A stretch of DNA of 64,000 bases from Flavisolibacter amylovorans (GCF_039541815.1 NZ_BAABGY010000007.1:310001-374000), one strand, 5' to 3'. Shown: positions 24,414 to 33,937, numbered from the stretch's first letter. Made by a program: numbers and translations. The notes: a model not told the origin generated them from the sequence alone.

Positions 24414-26861
24414 ATGCGTATTGTTCCTTTTGTGCTCTCTACGCTCGTTACCGGGGCGCTTGTGTACGCGCTGAGCGTCCGGATCGGGCCCGCGCCCGCG
24501 CTGGGCGCCTTTCTCAGCCCGCAGCAAGGCTGCTGGCAGAATGCCGAGCCCCTCAACGAAAGCCACAGCGCCGACCTGAAGCTGCCCGGCCTCAAAGGCA
24601 AGACCACCGTCCACATCGACGAGCGCCTCGTACCCCACGTGTTTTCCGATAACGAGCAGGATGTGTACTATGTGCAGGGCTACCTGCATGCGAAGTACCG
24701 CCTCTGGCAGATGGAATTCCAGACCCTGTTTGGTGCGGGCCGCATTTCCGAGGTGCTCGGGAAAGACGAGCGCTTCCTCCGTGTCGACCGTGAGCAGCGC
24801 CGCATGGGCATGGTTTACGCCGCCGAGAACACGCTGAAGACTATGGAAAGCGACCCCGTGCAGAAGGCCTATTTCGATGCCTATACCGCCGGTGTGAACG
24901 CATACATCAGCAACCTGCCCGCAAGCCAGCTGCCGCTGGAGTACAAGCTGCTAGGATATAAGCCAGAGCCCTGGACCAACCTGAAAACGGCCATCTTCAT
25001 CAAGGTGATGAGCAAGGATCTCGCCGGCTACGAGCGCGACCTCGAGTTCACCAACCAGAAATCGGTTTTCTCCCTGGCTGATATGCAGACGCTGTTCCCG
25101 GAGATCAACGACTCGTCGGTGGCGATCGTGCCGGCAGGAACGCCCTTCGCTGCGGCCGGTATCGTACCCGTGAAGCCTGCCGGCGCCGATTCGGCCTACT
25201 TCGGCAACGATACGACGCTGCGCGTGCAGGAAGTGGATAAGCCCGTGCGCGAGAATGGCTCCAACAACTGGGCGCTGGCCGGCAGCCGCACCGCCAGCGG
25301 CGCGCCCATCCTCTGCAACGACCCGCACCTGACGCTTTCGCTGCCCGCCATCTGGTTCGAGATGCAGCTGAGCACACCCACGATGAATGTATACGGAGCC
25401 ACCTTCCCCGGCGCACCGAGCGTCATCATCGGCTTCAACGAGCACATCGCCTTCGGCTTTACCAATGCCATGCGCGACGTAAAAGATTATTACTCGGTGC
25501 GCTTCAAGGACGCGTCGAAAAAAGAATACTGGTACAACGGAAAGTGGGAACCGACCACCATCAAAGTGGAGGCCATCCGCGTAAAAGGCGGCGATACTTT
25601 CTACGACAGCGTGGCCTACACATCGTTTGGCCCCGTGATGTATGACGCCGGCTTTACGAAAGGCAACAGCGGCACCGGCGCCATCGCCGTTCGCTGGGCC
25701 GCCCACGAGGGCTCCAACGAGGCCGGGATCTTCTTCCGCCTGGATCGCGCGAAGAGCTACGACGAATACCTGGCGGCCATCAAAGACCTGCATACGCCCG
25801 GTCAGAATATGCTCTTTGCCGCGAAGACCGGCGAGATCGCGCTCTGGCAGCAGGGCAAGTTCCCGGCGCGCTGGGAAGGGCAGGGGAGCTATGTGATGCC
25901 GGGAGCGGATAGTTCGTATGCCTGGCAGGGCTTCATCCCGCAGGAAGAGAACCCGCATGTCGTGAATCCGCCCGAAGGCTTTATCCAGAGCGCCAACCAG
26001 CGGCCCGTGGACGCATCCTATCCCTACTTCATTCCCGGAAACTATATCACTTCCCGCGGGCGCACGATCCACAAAGCCCTCTCGGGGATGCAGCGCGCGA
26101 CGCCGCAGCAAATGATGGCCCTGCAGAACAATACCTACAACAGCCTCGCGGCAGACGCAGTGCCCCTGATGCTGCGTTACGTGGATGCGTCGCAGCTGGA
26201 TGCCGCCGGCCAGAAGTACCTCTCGGAGCTGCAGCAGTGGAACTTTCACGCCGATGCCGGCAGCCGCGCCATGACCATCTATGCCACGGTGATGGACAGC
26301 CTCGAAAGCGTGATCTGGCAAGACGAGTTTGCCCGCGTGCCGGAGCCGAAGGTGCTGCCCGATGAGGAAACCATGATAGCGCTCCTGCTCCGCGACTCGG
26401 CCAGCCGCTTCATCGACGACATCCGGACGCCCGAAACCGAAACGCTCGGTATCCAGCTCACCAAGGCATTCACCCTCGCCGCTGCCGACCTGCAGAAAGA
26501 AGAAGCAAGCAACGGGCTGATCTGGTACAAGCACAAGAACACCACGATCTACCACCTGCTGCGCGAAAGTGTGCCGGCGCTGGCCCACGCCGGCATCCTC
26601 GTAGGCGGCTGGCGGCATACGCCCAACGCCATCACGCAAAAGCACGGCCCCAGCTGGCGCATGATCGTGGAGCTCTCCACACCCACGGTGGCCTACGGGA
26701 TCTACCCCGGCGGGCAGAGCGGCAATCCCGGCAGCCGCTTCTACGACAACTTCACCAACGACTGGGCCGCCGGTAAATATTATACGCTCTGGCTCATGCG
26801 CCCCGACGAAGCACGCGACCGCCGCGTGCGCTGGACCATGACCTTTAACCCCGCTTCCTGA
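24414..26861 (+). CDS. penicillin acylase family protein (Ntn hydrolase)
   Basis: This 815-residue precursor has an N-terminal hydrophobic segment (about 4-20), an alpha-subunit region and a beta-subunit that should begin at Ser283 after self-cleavage (ENG-SNNWALAGSRTASG). Downstream PILCNDPHLTLSLPAIWFEM is the conserved N-terminal-nucleophile core. Related enzymes hydrolyse amide bonds of beta-lactams, acyl-homoserine lactones or other N-acyl compounds in the periplasm. The substrate cannot be predicted. It opens a three-gene plus-strand run with a small membrane protein and a DUF5686 outer-membrane protein. Confidence 0.9.
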   Translation: MRIVPFVLSTLVTGALVYALSVRIGPAPALGAFLSPQQGCWQNAEPLNESHSADLKLPGLKGKTTVHIDERLVPHVFSDNEQDVYYVQGYLHAKYRLWQMEFQTLFGAGRISEVLGKDERFLRVDREQRRMGMVYAAENTLKTMESDPVQKAYFDAYTAGVNAYISNLPASQLPLEYKLLGYKPEPWTNLKTAIFIKVMSKDLAGYERDLEFTNQKSVFSLADMQTLFPEINDSSVAIVPAGTPFAAAGIVPVKPAGADSAYFGNDTTLRVQEVDKPVRENGSNNWALAGSRTASGAPILCNDPHLTLSLPAIWFEMQLSTPTMNVYGATFPGAPSVIIGFNEHIAFGFTNAMRDVKDYYSVRFKDASKKEYWYNGKWEPTTIKVEAIRVKGGDTFYDSVAYTSFGPVMYDAGFTKGNSGTGAIAVRWAAHEGSNEAGIFFRLDRAKSYDEYLAAIKDLHTPGQNMLFAAKTGEIALWQQGKFPARWEGQGSYVMPGADSSYAWQGFIPQEENPHVVNPPEGFIQSANQRPVDASYPYFIPGNYITSRGRTIHKALSGMQRATPQQMMALQNNTYNSLAADAVPLMLRYVDASQLDAAGQKYLSELQQWNFHADAGSRAMTIYATVMDSLESVIWQDEFARVPEPKVLPDEETMIALLLRDSASRFIDDIRTPETETLGIQLTKAFTLAAADLQKEEASNGLIWYKHKNTTIYHLLRESVPALAHAGILVGGWRHTPNAITQKHGPSWRMIVELSTPTVAYGIYPGGQSGNPGSRFYDNFTNDWAAGKYYTLWLMRPDEARDRRVRWTMTFNPAS

Positions 26862-26864
26862 TTT

Positions 26865-27209
26865 ATGCGCTTCCTGGTTTCCTTCCTGCTGATCGTGCTC
26901 TTCGCCTTTATCGCCGGCTGCTACCTGCCCTGGTGGAGCCTTGCCATCGTTTGCTTCGCCGTGGCCCTGGGCGTTCCCCAAGGACTCGGTCGCAGTTTCG
27001 CCACCGGCTTTTTAGCAATTTTTTTGCTGTGGGCGGCGCTCGCGCTCTGGTGGGATATCGGTAACGGACATGTACTTTCGCGAAAGATCGCAGCCCTCTT
27101 CGGGCTCGGAGCCGCTCCGGTGCTGCTTGCTTTTGTAGCCGCGCTCGTGGGTGGCCTCGTGGGAGGCTTCGCCGCACTCAGCGGCGCCTCGCTGCGGGCG
27201 AACCGATAA
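26865..27209 (+). CDS. small integral-membrane hypothetical protein
   Basis: This 114-residue protein is almost wholly hydrophobic, with three or four helices (about 3-20, 25-45, 48-66, 82-106). Gly-rich stretches (FGLGAAPVLLAFVAALVGG) lie in the last helix, and there is a short basic C-terminus. It starts three bases after the acylase stop and ends eight bases before the next gene, so the three genes share a transcript. No family is recognised. Confidence 0.75.
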   Translation: MRFLVSFLLIVLFAFIAGCYLPWWSLAIVCFAVALGVPQGLGRSFATGFLAIFLLWAALALWWDIGNGHVLSRKIAALFGLGAAPVLLAFVAALVGGLVGGFAALSGASLRANR

Positions 27210-27217
27210 ACTGACTT

Positions 27218-29689
27218 ATGCGCCACTACACCCTGCTCCTCTTGCTCCTGCTCCCGGCCCTGGGGGCTTTTTCGCAGAAGATCACCGGACTCGTGACCGA
27301 CCAGCAGGGAAACCGGCTGCCTTTTGCCTCCATCCAGGTGCGGGGCCGGACGGCCGGCGCCACCGCCAACGGCGAAGGGCGATTCACGTTGAAGCTTTCG
27401 CCTGGCGACTACACCATCACTTGCCAGCACGTAGGCTACCAGCAGCAGGAAAAATCGATCACCCTGGGCAGCGAGGACCTGGAGCTGCACTTCCAGTTGC
27501 CGGTACTGCAGCTGACGCTCTCGGAAGTAGTGGTGAAGAAAGGAGAGGACCCGGCTTACGAGATCATCCGCGCTGCCATCAAAAAACGCCCCGCACACCG
27601 CGACGAGCTGCGCCGCTTCAGCACCCAGGTGTATACGAAAGGACAGTTGCGACTCCGCGATTTTCCGAAGAAATTCATGGGGCAGAAGGTAGATTTCGAG
27701 GATGGCGACAGCTCGAAGAAGAAGATGCTGTATTTCTCCGAAACGGTGACGCGCTACTCGGTAGAGCCACCGCGCAACGTGAAGGCGGAAGTATTGGCCA
27801 CCAAGGTGAGCGGTCAGTCGGACGGCTTCGGGCTGAGTGCACCACGCATTTTTACTCTTTACGAAAACCTCGTATCGATGGGCGCAGGCCTCAACCCGCG
27901 CGGCTTTGTATCGCCGGTGGCCGACAAGGCGCTTCACTACTACCAGTTCCGCTACGAAGGCTCCTTCACCGAGAACGGCCGTATGATCAACCGCATCCGC
28001 GTGCTGCCCAAGCGCCGCTTCGAGCCGCTCTTCCAGGGTTATGTCAATATCGTTGAAGACGAATGGCGCATCCACTCGCTCGACCTCACCCTCGTAAAGG
28101 ATTACGGCCTGCAAACGTTCGACACCTTGCGGATCCAGCAACTGTATGTGCCGGTGGGGGCGGGCCCCTGGGTGATGCGCAGCCAGGTGCTGTACCCGGC
28201 CATCAAAATGTTCGGCTTTGACGCGTATGGCTCGTTTGTGAACGTCTATTCCGATTACGATCTGAACCCCACGTTCCAGAAAGGATTCTTCGACAACACG
28301 ATCCTCCGGTATAAGGATTCGTCGAACAAAAAGCCAGACGATTACTGGACCAGCACGCGGCCCATTGCCCTGCAGGACGAGGAGGTCGCCGACTACCGGA
28401 AAAAAGACAGCCTCGAGAAGGTGCACAACAGCCCGCGCTACCTCGACTCCATCGATCGGTTGCGCAACAAGGTCAGCGTAACGCAGCTGCTCCTGACGGG
28501 CCAATCTTTTTCCAACCAGAAGGCGCGCTCGTCCATTTCGCTGCGGCCGCTGATCGGGACCATTAAGTACAATACGGTGGAAGGACTGGTGCTCGATCCT
28601 TCGGTAACCTACAGCAAGCGACTCGATACACAAACCATGAGCCGGCGGTACTATTCCGTGACCACCTCGCTGCGCTATGGCTTCAGCAACCGGCATTTCA
28701 ACCCCAGCGCCTCCTTCCGGTATGTGTTCGGGAAGCAGCAGCACCAGTCGGTGAGTGTTGCCGGTGGCTCGGACGTATTCCAGTTCAATAACGAGAACCC
28801 GGTTTCGGAATTCGTCAATACGATCGCGACGCTGACCTCCAAGATCAACCAGCTCAAGATCTACGAGGCGCGCTTTCTCCGGCTCGGTTATTCAAAGGGC
28901 TTCAACAACGGCTTCTTCGCCAGCGCCGGTCTGCAATACCAGGACCGACGCCCGCTAGAGAACAGCACCGACTTTGTGTTCCGCTCGCATAAGAACCGCG
29001 AGTTCACCCCGAATTATCCCCTGCCGCTTGCCGACACGAACATTACGCAACACCAGGCCTTCCTCGTGAACCTGGACCTTCGCTGGCAACCCGGAACCCG
29101 CTACGTGGAGTTCCCGGGTATGCGCGTGAGCGTGGGCTCGCGCTACCCTGTATTCGGACTCAATTACACCCAGGCCTTGCAGGGTGTGGCGGGCGGCGAT
29201 GTGCAGTACAGCAAGTGGAAGTTCACCGTGGCGCACAGCGTCAACCTGAACCTCGGCGGGCGATTTCAATACCAGGTGCACCTCGGCGGTTTCCTGAACC
29301 GCGACTCGCTGCAAAGTCCCGACTATATTCACTTCAAGGGCAATGCTACCCGCTTTGCAGAATCCTATTCGGGGCGGTTCCAGTTGATCTCTCCCTACTA
29401 CTTCAGCAATGCGAGCCGTTTTTACACGGCCCTCTTCCTGGAGCACCACTTCAACGGCCTGCTGACCAACAAGATCCCCGTGATCCGCAAGCTCAAGTGG
29501 AACCTGGTAGCGGGCGCAAATGCGCTGTACTATGGTTCGGGGCGGCATTACATCGAGCCATTCGTGGGGCTAGAGAACATCCTGCGGCTCTTCCGGGTCG
29601 ACTACATCTACGGTATCGAGAGTAACGGGCTTCGCCGCAGCGAGCTCCGCTTTGGTCTATCCGGCGGAATATTTGGCGGGGGCAATTGA
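27218..29689 (+). CDS. DUF5686 outer-membrane protein with carboxypeptidase-regulatory domain
   Basis: This 823-residue protein has a signal peptide (residues 3-19, ending GAFSQ). A CarboxypepD-regulatory beta-sandwich follows (ITGLVTDQQGNRLPFASIQV at 22-41, then GDYTITCQHVGYQ). The DUF5686 body begins with LSEVVVKKGEDPAYEIIRAA. The long C-terminal half is rich in alternating aromatic residues and ends in GLSGGIFGGGN, consistent with an outer-membrane beta-barrel. The family is common in Bacteroidota and has no established function; transport or surface attachment is usual speculation. Confidence 0.88.
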   Translation: MRHYTLLLLLLLPALGAFSQKITGLVTDQQGNRLPFASIQVRGRTAGATANGEGRFTLKLSPGDYTITCQHVGYQQQEKSITLGSEDLELHFQLPVLQLTLSEVVVKKGEDPAYEIIRAAIKKRPAHRDELRRFSTQVYTKGQLRLRDFPKKFMGQKVDFEDGDSSKKKMLYFSETVTRYSVEPPRNVKAEVLATKVSGQSDGFGLSAPRIFTLYENLVSMGAGLNPRGFVSPVADKALHYYQFRYEGSFTENGRMINRIRVLPKRRFEPLFQGYVNIVEDEWRIHSLDLTLVKDYGLQTFDTLRIQQLYVPVGAGPWVMRSQVLYPAIKMFGFDAYGSFVNVYSDYDLNPTFQKGFFDNTILRYKDSSNKKPDDYWTSTRPIALQDEEVADYRKKDSLEKVHNSPRYLDSIDRLRNKVSVTQLLLTGQSFSNQKARSSISLRPLIGTIKYNTVEGLVLDPSVTYSKRLDTQTMSRRYYSVTTSLRYGFSNRHFNPSASFRYVFGKQQHQSVSVAGGSDVFQFNNENPVSEFVNTIATLTSKINQLKIYEARFLRLGYSKGFNNGFFASAGLQYQDRRPLENSTDFVFRSHKNREFTPNYPLPLADTNITQHQAFLVNLDLRWQPGTRYVEFPGMRVSVGSRYPVFGLNYTQALQGVAGGDVQYSKWKFTVAHSVNLNLGGRFQYQVHLGGFLNRDSLQSPDYIHFKGNATRFAESYSGRFQLISPYYFSNASRFYTALFLEHHFNGLLTNKIPVIRKLKWNLVAGANALYYGSGRHYIEPFVGLENILRLFRVDYIYGIESNGLRRSELRFGLSGGIFGGGN

Positions 29690-29746
29690 GCGGGTTCCGG
29701 TGGCTTTGCTTTAGATTTGCACCCAGTTAACCGAAAACCACAGCAT

Positions 29747-30094
29747 ATGTCTTTGACCACAACCACCGTGCAGCCCCAGGCAGAAACGCCGGTACCTGTT
29801 CCGACCCAGCCCGACAACCACAGCGCGCCGCTCCTGGCAGCCGTGATGATGAGCGTTTTTGCCGCCCAGCTCAGCCGCCGGCAGCTCCGCCGCCTCAAGC
29901 GCCGGGCCATGTGGGGATTGGTGAAAGCCCGCTTCAGCGCCCTGTTCGGCCGCCGCGATTCCGGTATCTCCAACCGCACGCTGATCTACATCCTGCTGGG
30001 TGTCGCCGTTGTGATCCTCTGCTTTGTGGCGCCTGTGGCCGCGATCGTACTCCTGCTCCTCGGTATTTTGCTGCTCCTGCTGAACAATCGCTAA
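29747..30094 (+). CDS. small hypothetical membrane protein
   Basis: This 115-residue protein starts at ATG 29747 (MSLTTTTV). A polar Thr/Pro-rich N-terminus (1-28) is followed by a hydrophobic stretch with AAVMMSVFAAQL. A strongly basic segment (SRRQLRRLKRRAMWG) comes next, and a C-terminal membrane helix made largely of Val, Leu and Ile ends in LLLLNNR. The topology suggests a membrane anchor with a basic cytoplasmic face. No family is recognised. It ends at a hairpin terminator. Confidence 0.65.
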   Translation: MSLTTTTVQPQAETPVPVPTQPDNHSAPLLAAVMMSVFAAQLSRRQLRRLKRRAMWGLVKARFSALFGRRDSGISNRTLIYILLGVAVVILCFVAPVAAIVLLLLGILLLLLNNR

Positions 30095-30123
30095 GTCGAT
30101 CCGGCATCCGGAATAAACGAATG

Positions 30124-30153
30124 GCCGCCCGGCAACGGGCGGCTTTCCTTTTG
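30124..30153 (+). terminator. terminator after the small membrane gene
   Basis: GCCGCCCG-GCAA-CGGGCGGC with a GNRA loop, followed by TTTCCTTTT, 30 bases after the stop. Confidence 0.75.
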
Positions 30154-30213
30154 GTCCTTTCCGCCGACTCTTAAAGCTGCGCAAAATCAGGCGCAGGCTC
30201 CACCCGGGCGCTT

Positions 30214-30221
30214 TATCTTTG
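30214..30221 (+). promoter_or_regulatory. -7 box of trhO
   Basis: TATCTTTG, exact match to TAnnTTTG, 62 bases upstream of ATG 30284, giving a leader of roughly 55 bases. This is one of the few genes here with a normal leader. Confidence 0.55.
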
Positions 30222-30283
30222 CGCCTTCCGAAACGGAACCGAAATTTTGTTCACCCGGCGTGTGTCCTTAAAATTTCCAACCC

Positions 30284-31333
30284 ATGGCAGTACTACACAA
30301 CCGCGTCTCCAACGAGGAGCTGAAGCAGCGCATGCTGGCCGAGACCGAGCCACGCACCACGCTTTCGTTTTATCAATATTTCCCGATCCCGGATCCGCAG
30401 GCCTTCCGCGACGAATGGTACCAGCAGCTGACGGCGCTGAAGGTGTTCGGGCGCGTCTACGTGGCTCATGAAGGTGTGAACGCACAGGTAAGCGTGCCGC
30501 AAAGCCGCTTCGACGCGCTGCGCGAATTCCTGCACGGCCACCCGGCGCTCGCAGGACTAAGGCTCAACGTGGCGGTCGACGATGACGGGAAGTCGTTCTG
30601 GGTGCTGCGCATCAAGGTGCGCGAAAAGATCGTGGCCGACGGGATCGACGACCCGGCATTCGATATGAGCAACCGCGGCAGGTACGTATCGGCCGAGGAG
30701 TTCAACCGCCTCACCGAAGACCCGGATACGATCGTGGTGGACATGCGCAACCACTACGAGTACGAAGTGGGGCATTTCGAAAAAGCCATCGAAGTGCCTT
30801 CCGACGCCTTCCGCGATCAGTTGCCGATGGCGGCGGAAATGCTGGACGATGCCAAAGAGAAAAAGATCATCATGTACTGCACCGGCGGCATCCGCTGCGA
30901 AAAGGCAAGCGCGTATATGCTGCACCGTGGCTTCCAGGAAGTATACCACCTCGAAGGCGGCATCATCCATTATGCCAACCAGGTGCGGGAGCAGGGGCTG
31001 CCCAACAAATTCCATGGGAAGAACTTCGTGTTCGACAGCCGACTTGGTGAGCGCATCACCGACGAGATCATCGCCAAATGCCACCAATGCGGGGAGCCGG
31101 CCGATACCCACGTCAACTGCGTCAACGAATCCTGCCACCTGCTCTTCATCCAGTGCGATGCCTGCAAGACGAAGTATGAACATTGCTGCAGCCGCGAATG
31201 CCAGGACTTCATTCACCTGCCGATCGAGGTCCAGAAGGAGAAACGCAAGGGGGTAGAAAAGGGCCGTAACGTATTCAGCAAAGGGCGGCACTCGCTGCGC
31301 CCCCGGCTGGGGGACCTGGACCCTACGCTATAG
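30284..31333 (+). CDS. trhO: tRNA uridine-34 hydroxylase TrhO (rhodanese-domain protein)
   Basis: This 349-residue protein has an N-terminal acylphosphatase-like domain (VYVAHEGVNAQVSVP, 58-72). A rhodanese domain follows with TIVVDMRNHYEYEVGHF (149-165) and the active loop YCTGGIRCEKASAY (198-211, Cys199 as the catalytic Cys). The C-terminal zinc-type Cys cluster (CHQCGEPADTHVNC, then CHLLF, CDAC, CCSREC) is usual for the YceA/TrhO family. It hydroxylates U34 of tRNAs to ho5U, a precursor of cmo5U or mo5U. It is preceded by a TATCTTTG promoter box. Confidence 0.93.
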   Translation: MAVLHNRVSNEELKQRMLAETEPRTTLSFYQYFPIPDPQAFRDEWYQQLTALKVFGRVYVAHEGVNAQVSVPQSRFDALREFLHGHPALAGLRLNVAVDDDGKSFWVLRIKVREKIVADGIDDPAFDMSNRGRYVSAEEFNRLTEDPDTIVVDMRNHYEYEVGHFEKAIEVPSDAFRDQLPMAAEMLDDAKEKKIIMYCTGGIRCEKASAYMLHRGFQEVYHLEGGIIHYANQVREQGLPNKFHGKNFVFDSRLGERITDEIIAKCHQCGEPADTHVNCVNESCHLLFIQCDACKTKYEHCCSRECQDFIHLPIEVQKEKRKGVEKGRNVFSKGRHSLRPRLGDLDPTL

Positions 31334-31474
31334 ACCGGAAAATCTCATTAGACTGATCGCTCCGGGTAGCTATACAGACGTGATGTATGCTGGCGCAAAC
31401 GAATAGCTTTTTGTGTGACGCGTTCCGCTGGTGGCATCTTTTTGCGGGGGCATGTTTGATGAAGCGGTGGTCGT

Positions 31475-31482
31475 TACCTTTA
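31475..31482 (+). promoter_or_regulatory. -7 box of the cytochrome gene
   Basis: TACCTTTA (TAnnTTTG with final A), 16 bases before ATG 31499. Confidence 0.5.
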
Positions 31483-31498
31483 GCATCAACCATTCACT

Positions 31499-33016
31499 AT
31501 GCTGCGTCCGTTAATCGCATATTTCCTGCTCATCCTGGTCATTTCCTGCGCGTCGAAGAAAGATTCGTTCGCGGGCCTGCTGGGGAAGGACGCGCTTCCG
31601 GTGCAATCCTACCGCATCACCAACGACCGCGACACCCTGCTCCGGACGGCCAAGGGTGCGCTCCTGCGCATCGAAAGGGGGAGCTTCTCCGGCGATGTGA
31701 CCTTGCTCGTGCGCGAGGCCTACTCGATGTCGGATATGGTTGCCGGCGGACTGCTCACCGAGGCATCGGGAGCGGCTCTTTCGAGCGGGGGCATGATCGA
31801 GCTGCGCGCTCAGGAGAATGGCATCAAGATCGAGCGGCCGATCTCTGTATCGATCCCGACGAACCTGTACGACCCGTCCATGCAGCTTTATTCCGGTGTG
31901 GAAGAAGAGGGGAGGATCGACTGGAAGGACCCCCAGCCGCTGCCCGCCGTGGTGCAGGGAAAGCAACTGTTCCAGCAAAACTGTGCAACCTGTCATGCGG
32001 TCGACAAGGAGCTTACCGGCCCTGCGCTTCGGGGCTTCACGGCGCGCGGGCCCTGGGCAGACCGCCGAGAGCTGTACAAGTTCATACACAACCCCGCTCT
32101 GTACATACAGTGCAATGCCTATGCAAAAGCGCTACAGCAGAAATACGGGTCCATTATGCAGGCTTTCCCGCAGCTGACGCCGGAGCAGATCGATGCCATC
32201 ACCGACTACATCGGGTCGGTTGACCGACAGGCCGCCCCCTTGCCGGACCCTTCGGTGCTGAACTGCATCGACAGCTGTGCGGCGTACAAAGAAGCGCAAA
32301 TGAAGCTATTCGAGCTGGAGCAGCGCCAGCAGGCGTTGATCCGGGATAATGGGTCGCGCGTTGAGCTGGAGTATCACCAGGAGGGTGGCCGCGGTCGCGA
32401 TTCCGGAGCCGGCGTCTTGCTCATGAACGACAAGGTACAGGCGGAGCGCTTCGACGCGCGCTATTACAATGTGAAGATCGATGCCTTTGGCTGGCATAAC
32501 ATTGATCGTCTCGTGAGCATGGAAGGTGTGGAGGACCGCTATCTTTCTGTGGCCATCGACCAATCGGTAAGTGCGGAAAACAACGTGTTTCTCGCTATCC
32601 CGCAGTACCGCATTTTTACGGAAGGCGGACGTCTCCAGGGAAAGGACGATGCGTACGGCTTCTTCAAGACCGACGGAACGGCGCCTTTGCCATTGGGCGT
32701 TCGTGCAATAGCATTTGCCATCAGCGAAAAGAACGGGACGATCCTGTTCGGCTCGGTCGCCTTTACGGTGGCAGACCACAACGAGTTGCGGCTGGTGATG
32801 CAGGAAATGGACAAGGCCGGCTTCGACCGGGCGATGGCAGCGCTTGCGCTTGACGATGTAACGACCGGTGTTAAAGACGCAAAGAACGCAAAAGAAGTGC
32901 GTGCACTGGACGAGCAGATACGGCAGGAACAATCAGGAGCGGAACGGCTTCGCCCGAAGAGTTGTGATTGCGGCTGCCCGGACGTTCCGGCTTTCGATTC
33001 ACTTCCGGCCCGATAG
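31499..33016 (+). CDS. lipoprotein c-type cytochrome
   Basis: This 505-residue protein has a lipobox (LVISC, Cys17). An N-terminal beta-sandwich-like domain contains AKGALLRIERGSFSGDVTLLV (about 57-77), resembling those attached to heme proteins in Bacteroidota. A single cytochrome c domain has CATCH at 162-166 and the likely axial Met in MQAFPQLTPEQIDAI. The last roughly 250 residues are a second all-beta region of unknown role. The last 40 codons contain ACGCAAA words (KDAKNAKEV) and run into the end of purC by 18 bases. Probable outer-membrane electron-transfer lipoprotein. Confidence 0.85.
   Translation: MLRPLIAYFLLILVISCASKKDSFAGLLGKDALPVQSYRITNDRDTLLRTAKGALLRIERGSFSGDVTLLVREAYSMSDMVAGGLLTEASGAALSSGGMIELRAQENGIKIERPISVSIPTNLYDPSMQLYSGVEEEGRIDWKDPQPLPAVVQGKQLFQQNCATCHAVDKELTGPALRGFTARGPWADRRELYKFIHNPALYIQCNAYAKALQQKYGSIMQAFPQLTPEQIDAITDYIGSVDRQAAPLPDPSVLNCIDSCAAYKEAQMKLFELEQRQQALIRDNGSRVELEYHQEGGRGRDSGAGVLLMNDKVQAERFDARYYNVKIDAFGWHNIDRLVSMEGVEDRYLSVAIDQSVSAENNVFLAIPQYRIFTEGGRLQGKDDAYGFFKTDGTAPLPLGVRAIAFAISEKNGTILFGSVAFTVADHNELRLVMQEMDKAGFDRAMAALALDDVTTGVKDAKNAKEVRALDEQIRQEQSGAERLRPKSCDCGCPDVPAFDSLPAR
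32875..32894. repeat. ACGCAAAG-type word repeat inside the cytochrome gene
   Basis: GACGCAAA GAACGCAAAAG-type units lie in the last part of the cytochrome gene. The same word family occurs in non-coding DNA at about 37239-37253. Confidence 0.6.
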
Positions 33017-33925
33017 GGCTGCTCCGATCCGGCGGTACGTTTCCTCGTCGCCGAGGTCCTCGGGCTTGAACGACTGGCCGGTTACCTTTTCGTACAGCTC
33101 GATATACCGCTGCGAGATCAGGGCTACCCATTCATCCGTCATCTCGGGAACGGTCTGTCCTTCCTTGCCCATGAACTCGTTTTCAATCAGCCATTCGCGT
33201 ACGAACTCCTTCGAAAGCTGACGCTGCTTCTCGCCGCGCGCCTGCCGCTCTTCGAACGCATCGGCGTAGAAGTAACGCGAGGAGTCCGGCGTATGGATCT
33301 CGTCCATCAACGTAATCGCTCCATCGTAGGTGCCGAATTCATATTTGGTGTCGGCGAGGATCAATCCCTGCCTGCGGGCCAGCTCGTTGCCCCGGGCAAA
33401 CAGCGCAAGCGCATATTGGCGGATCGCCGCCCATTCCCCGGGCGTTGCAAGCCCTTGCTCCAGAAGCTCTTTCTCGGTGATGTCTTCGTCGTGGCCTTCG
33501 CTCGCCTTGGTAGAAGGCGTGATGATCGGTTCCGGGAAGAAGTCGTTCTCTTTCAGCCCCTCGGCCATGAGTGCGCCGCAGAGGATCCGCTGCCCGCTGC
33601 TATAGGTACGCCACGCATGCCCGCACAGGTTGCCGCGCACCACCACCTCGATCTTGAAGGGCGTGCAGCGGGCGCCGAGTGCCGCATTGGGCGCCGGTGT
33701 CTCTTTCAGCCAGTTGGGGCAAACGTCGCGCGTGGCGGCGAGCATGTAGGCGGCGAGCTGGTTCAGCACCTGTCCTTTATAGGGAATAGGGCGGGGCAGG
33801 ATCACGTCGAAGGCGGAGATCCGGTCGGAAGCGATCATGACTAGGCGGTCGTCGCCGATAAAATATACATCACGGACTTTGCCTCGGTAGAAGCCGGTCT
33901 GGCCGGGAAAGGAGTGGGGCGCCAT
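32999..33925 (-). CDS. purC: phosphoribosylaminoimidazole-succinocarboxamide synthase
   Basis: This 308-residue SAICAR synthetase starts at ATG 33925 (MAPHSFPGQ). Motifs include YRGKVRDVYFIGDDRLVMIASDR near the N-terminus, FKIEVVVRGNLCGHAW (about 90-105), FPEPIITPSTKASEGHDED and GLILADTKYEFG. It ligates aspartate to CAIR in purine synthesis, using ATP. The length is near the eukaryotic-like type rather than the short 240-residue form. A TACTTTCG box ends 4 bases before the start, and the TonB-receptor gene is divergent. Confidence 0.95.
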   Translation of the reverse strand: MAPHSFPGQTGFYRGKVRDVYFIGDDRLVMIASDRISAFDVILPRPIPYKGQVLNQLAAYMLAATRDVCPNWLKETPAPNAALGARCTPFKIEVVVRGNLCGHAWRTYSSGQRILCGALMAEGLKENDFFPEPIITPSTKASEGHDEDITEKELLEQGLATPGEWAAIRQYALALFARGNELARRQGLILADTKYEFGTYDGAITLMDEIHTPDSSRYFYADAFEERQARGEKQRQLSKEFVREWLIENEFMGKEGQTVPEMTDEWVALISQRYIELYEKVTGQSFKPEDLGDEETYRRIGAALSGRK

Positions 33926-33929
33926 GGGC

Positions 33930-33937
33930 CGAAAGTA
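33930..33937 (-). promoter_or_regulatory. -7 box of purC, 4 nt before start
   Basis: TACTTTCG on the minus strand (one mismatch), followed by GCCC and ATG 33925. Confidence 0.6.

Noticed and set aside
24951..26981. A 676-residue minus-strand frame opposite the penicillin acylase
   Set aside because: Antisense shadow with no domain features; the plus strand is clearly coding.
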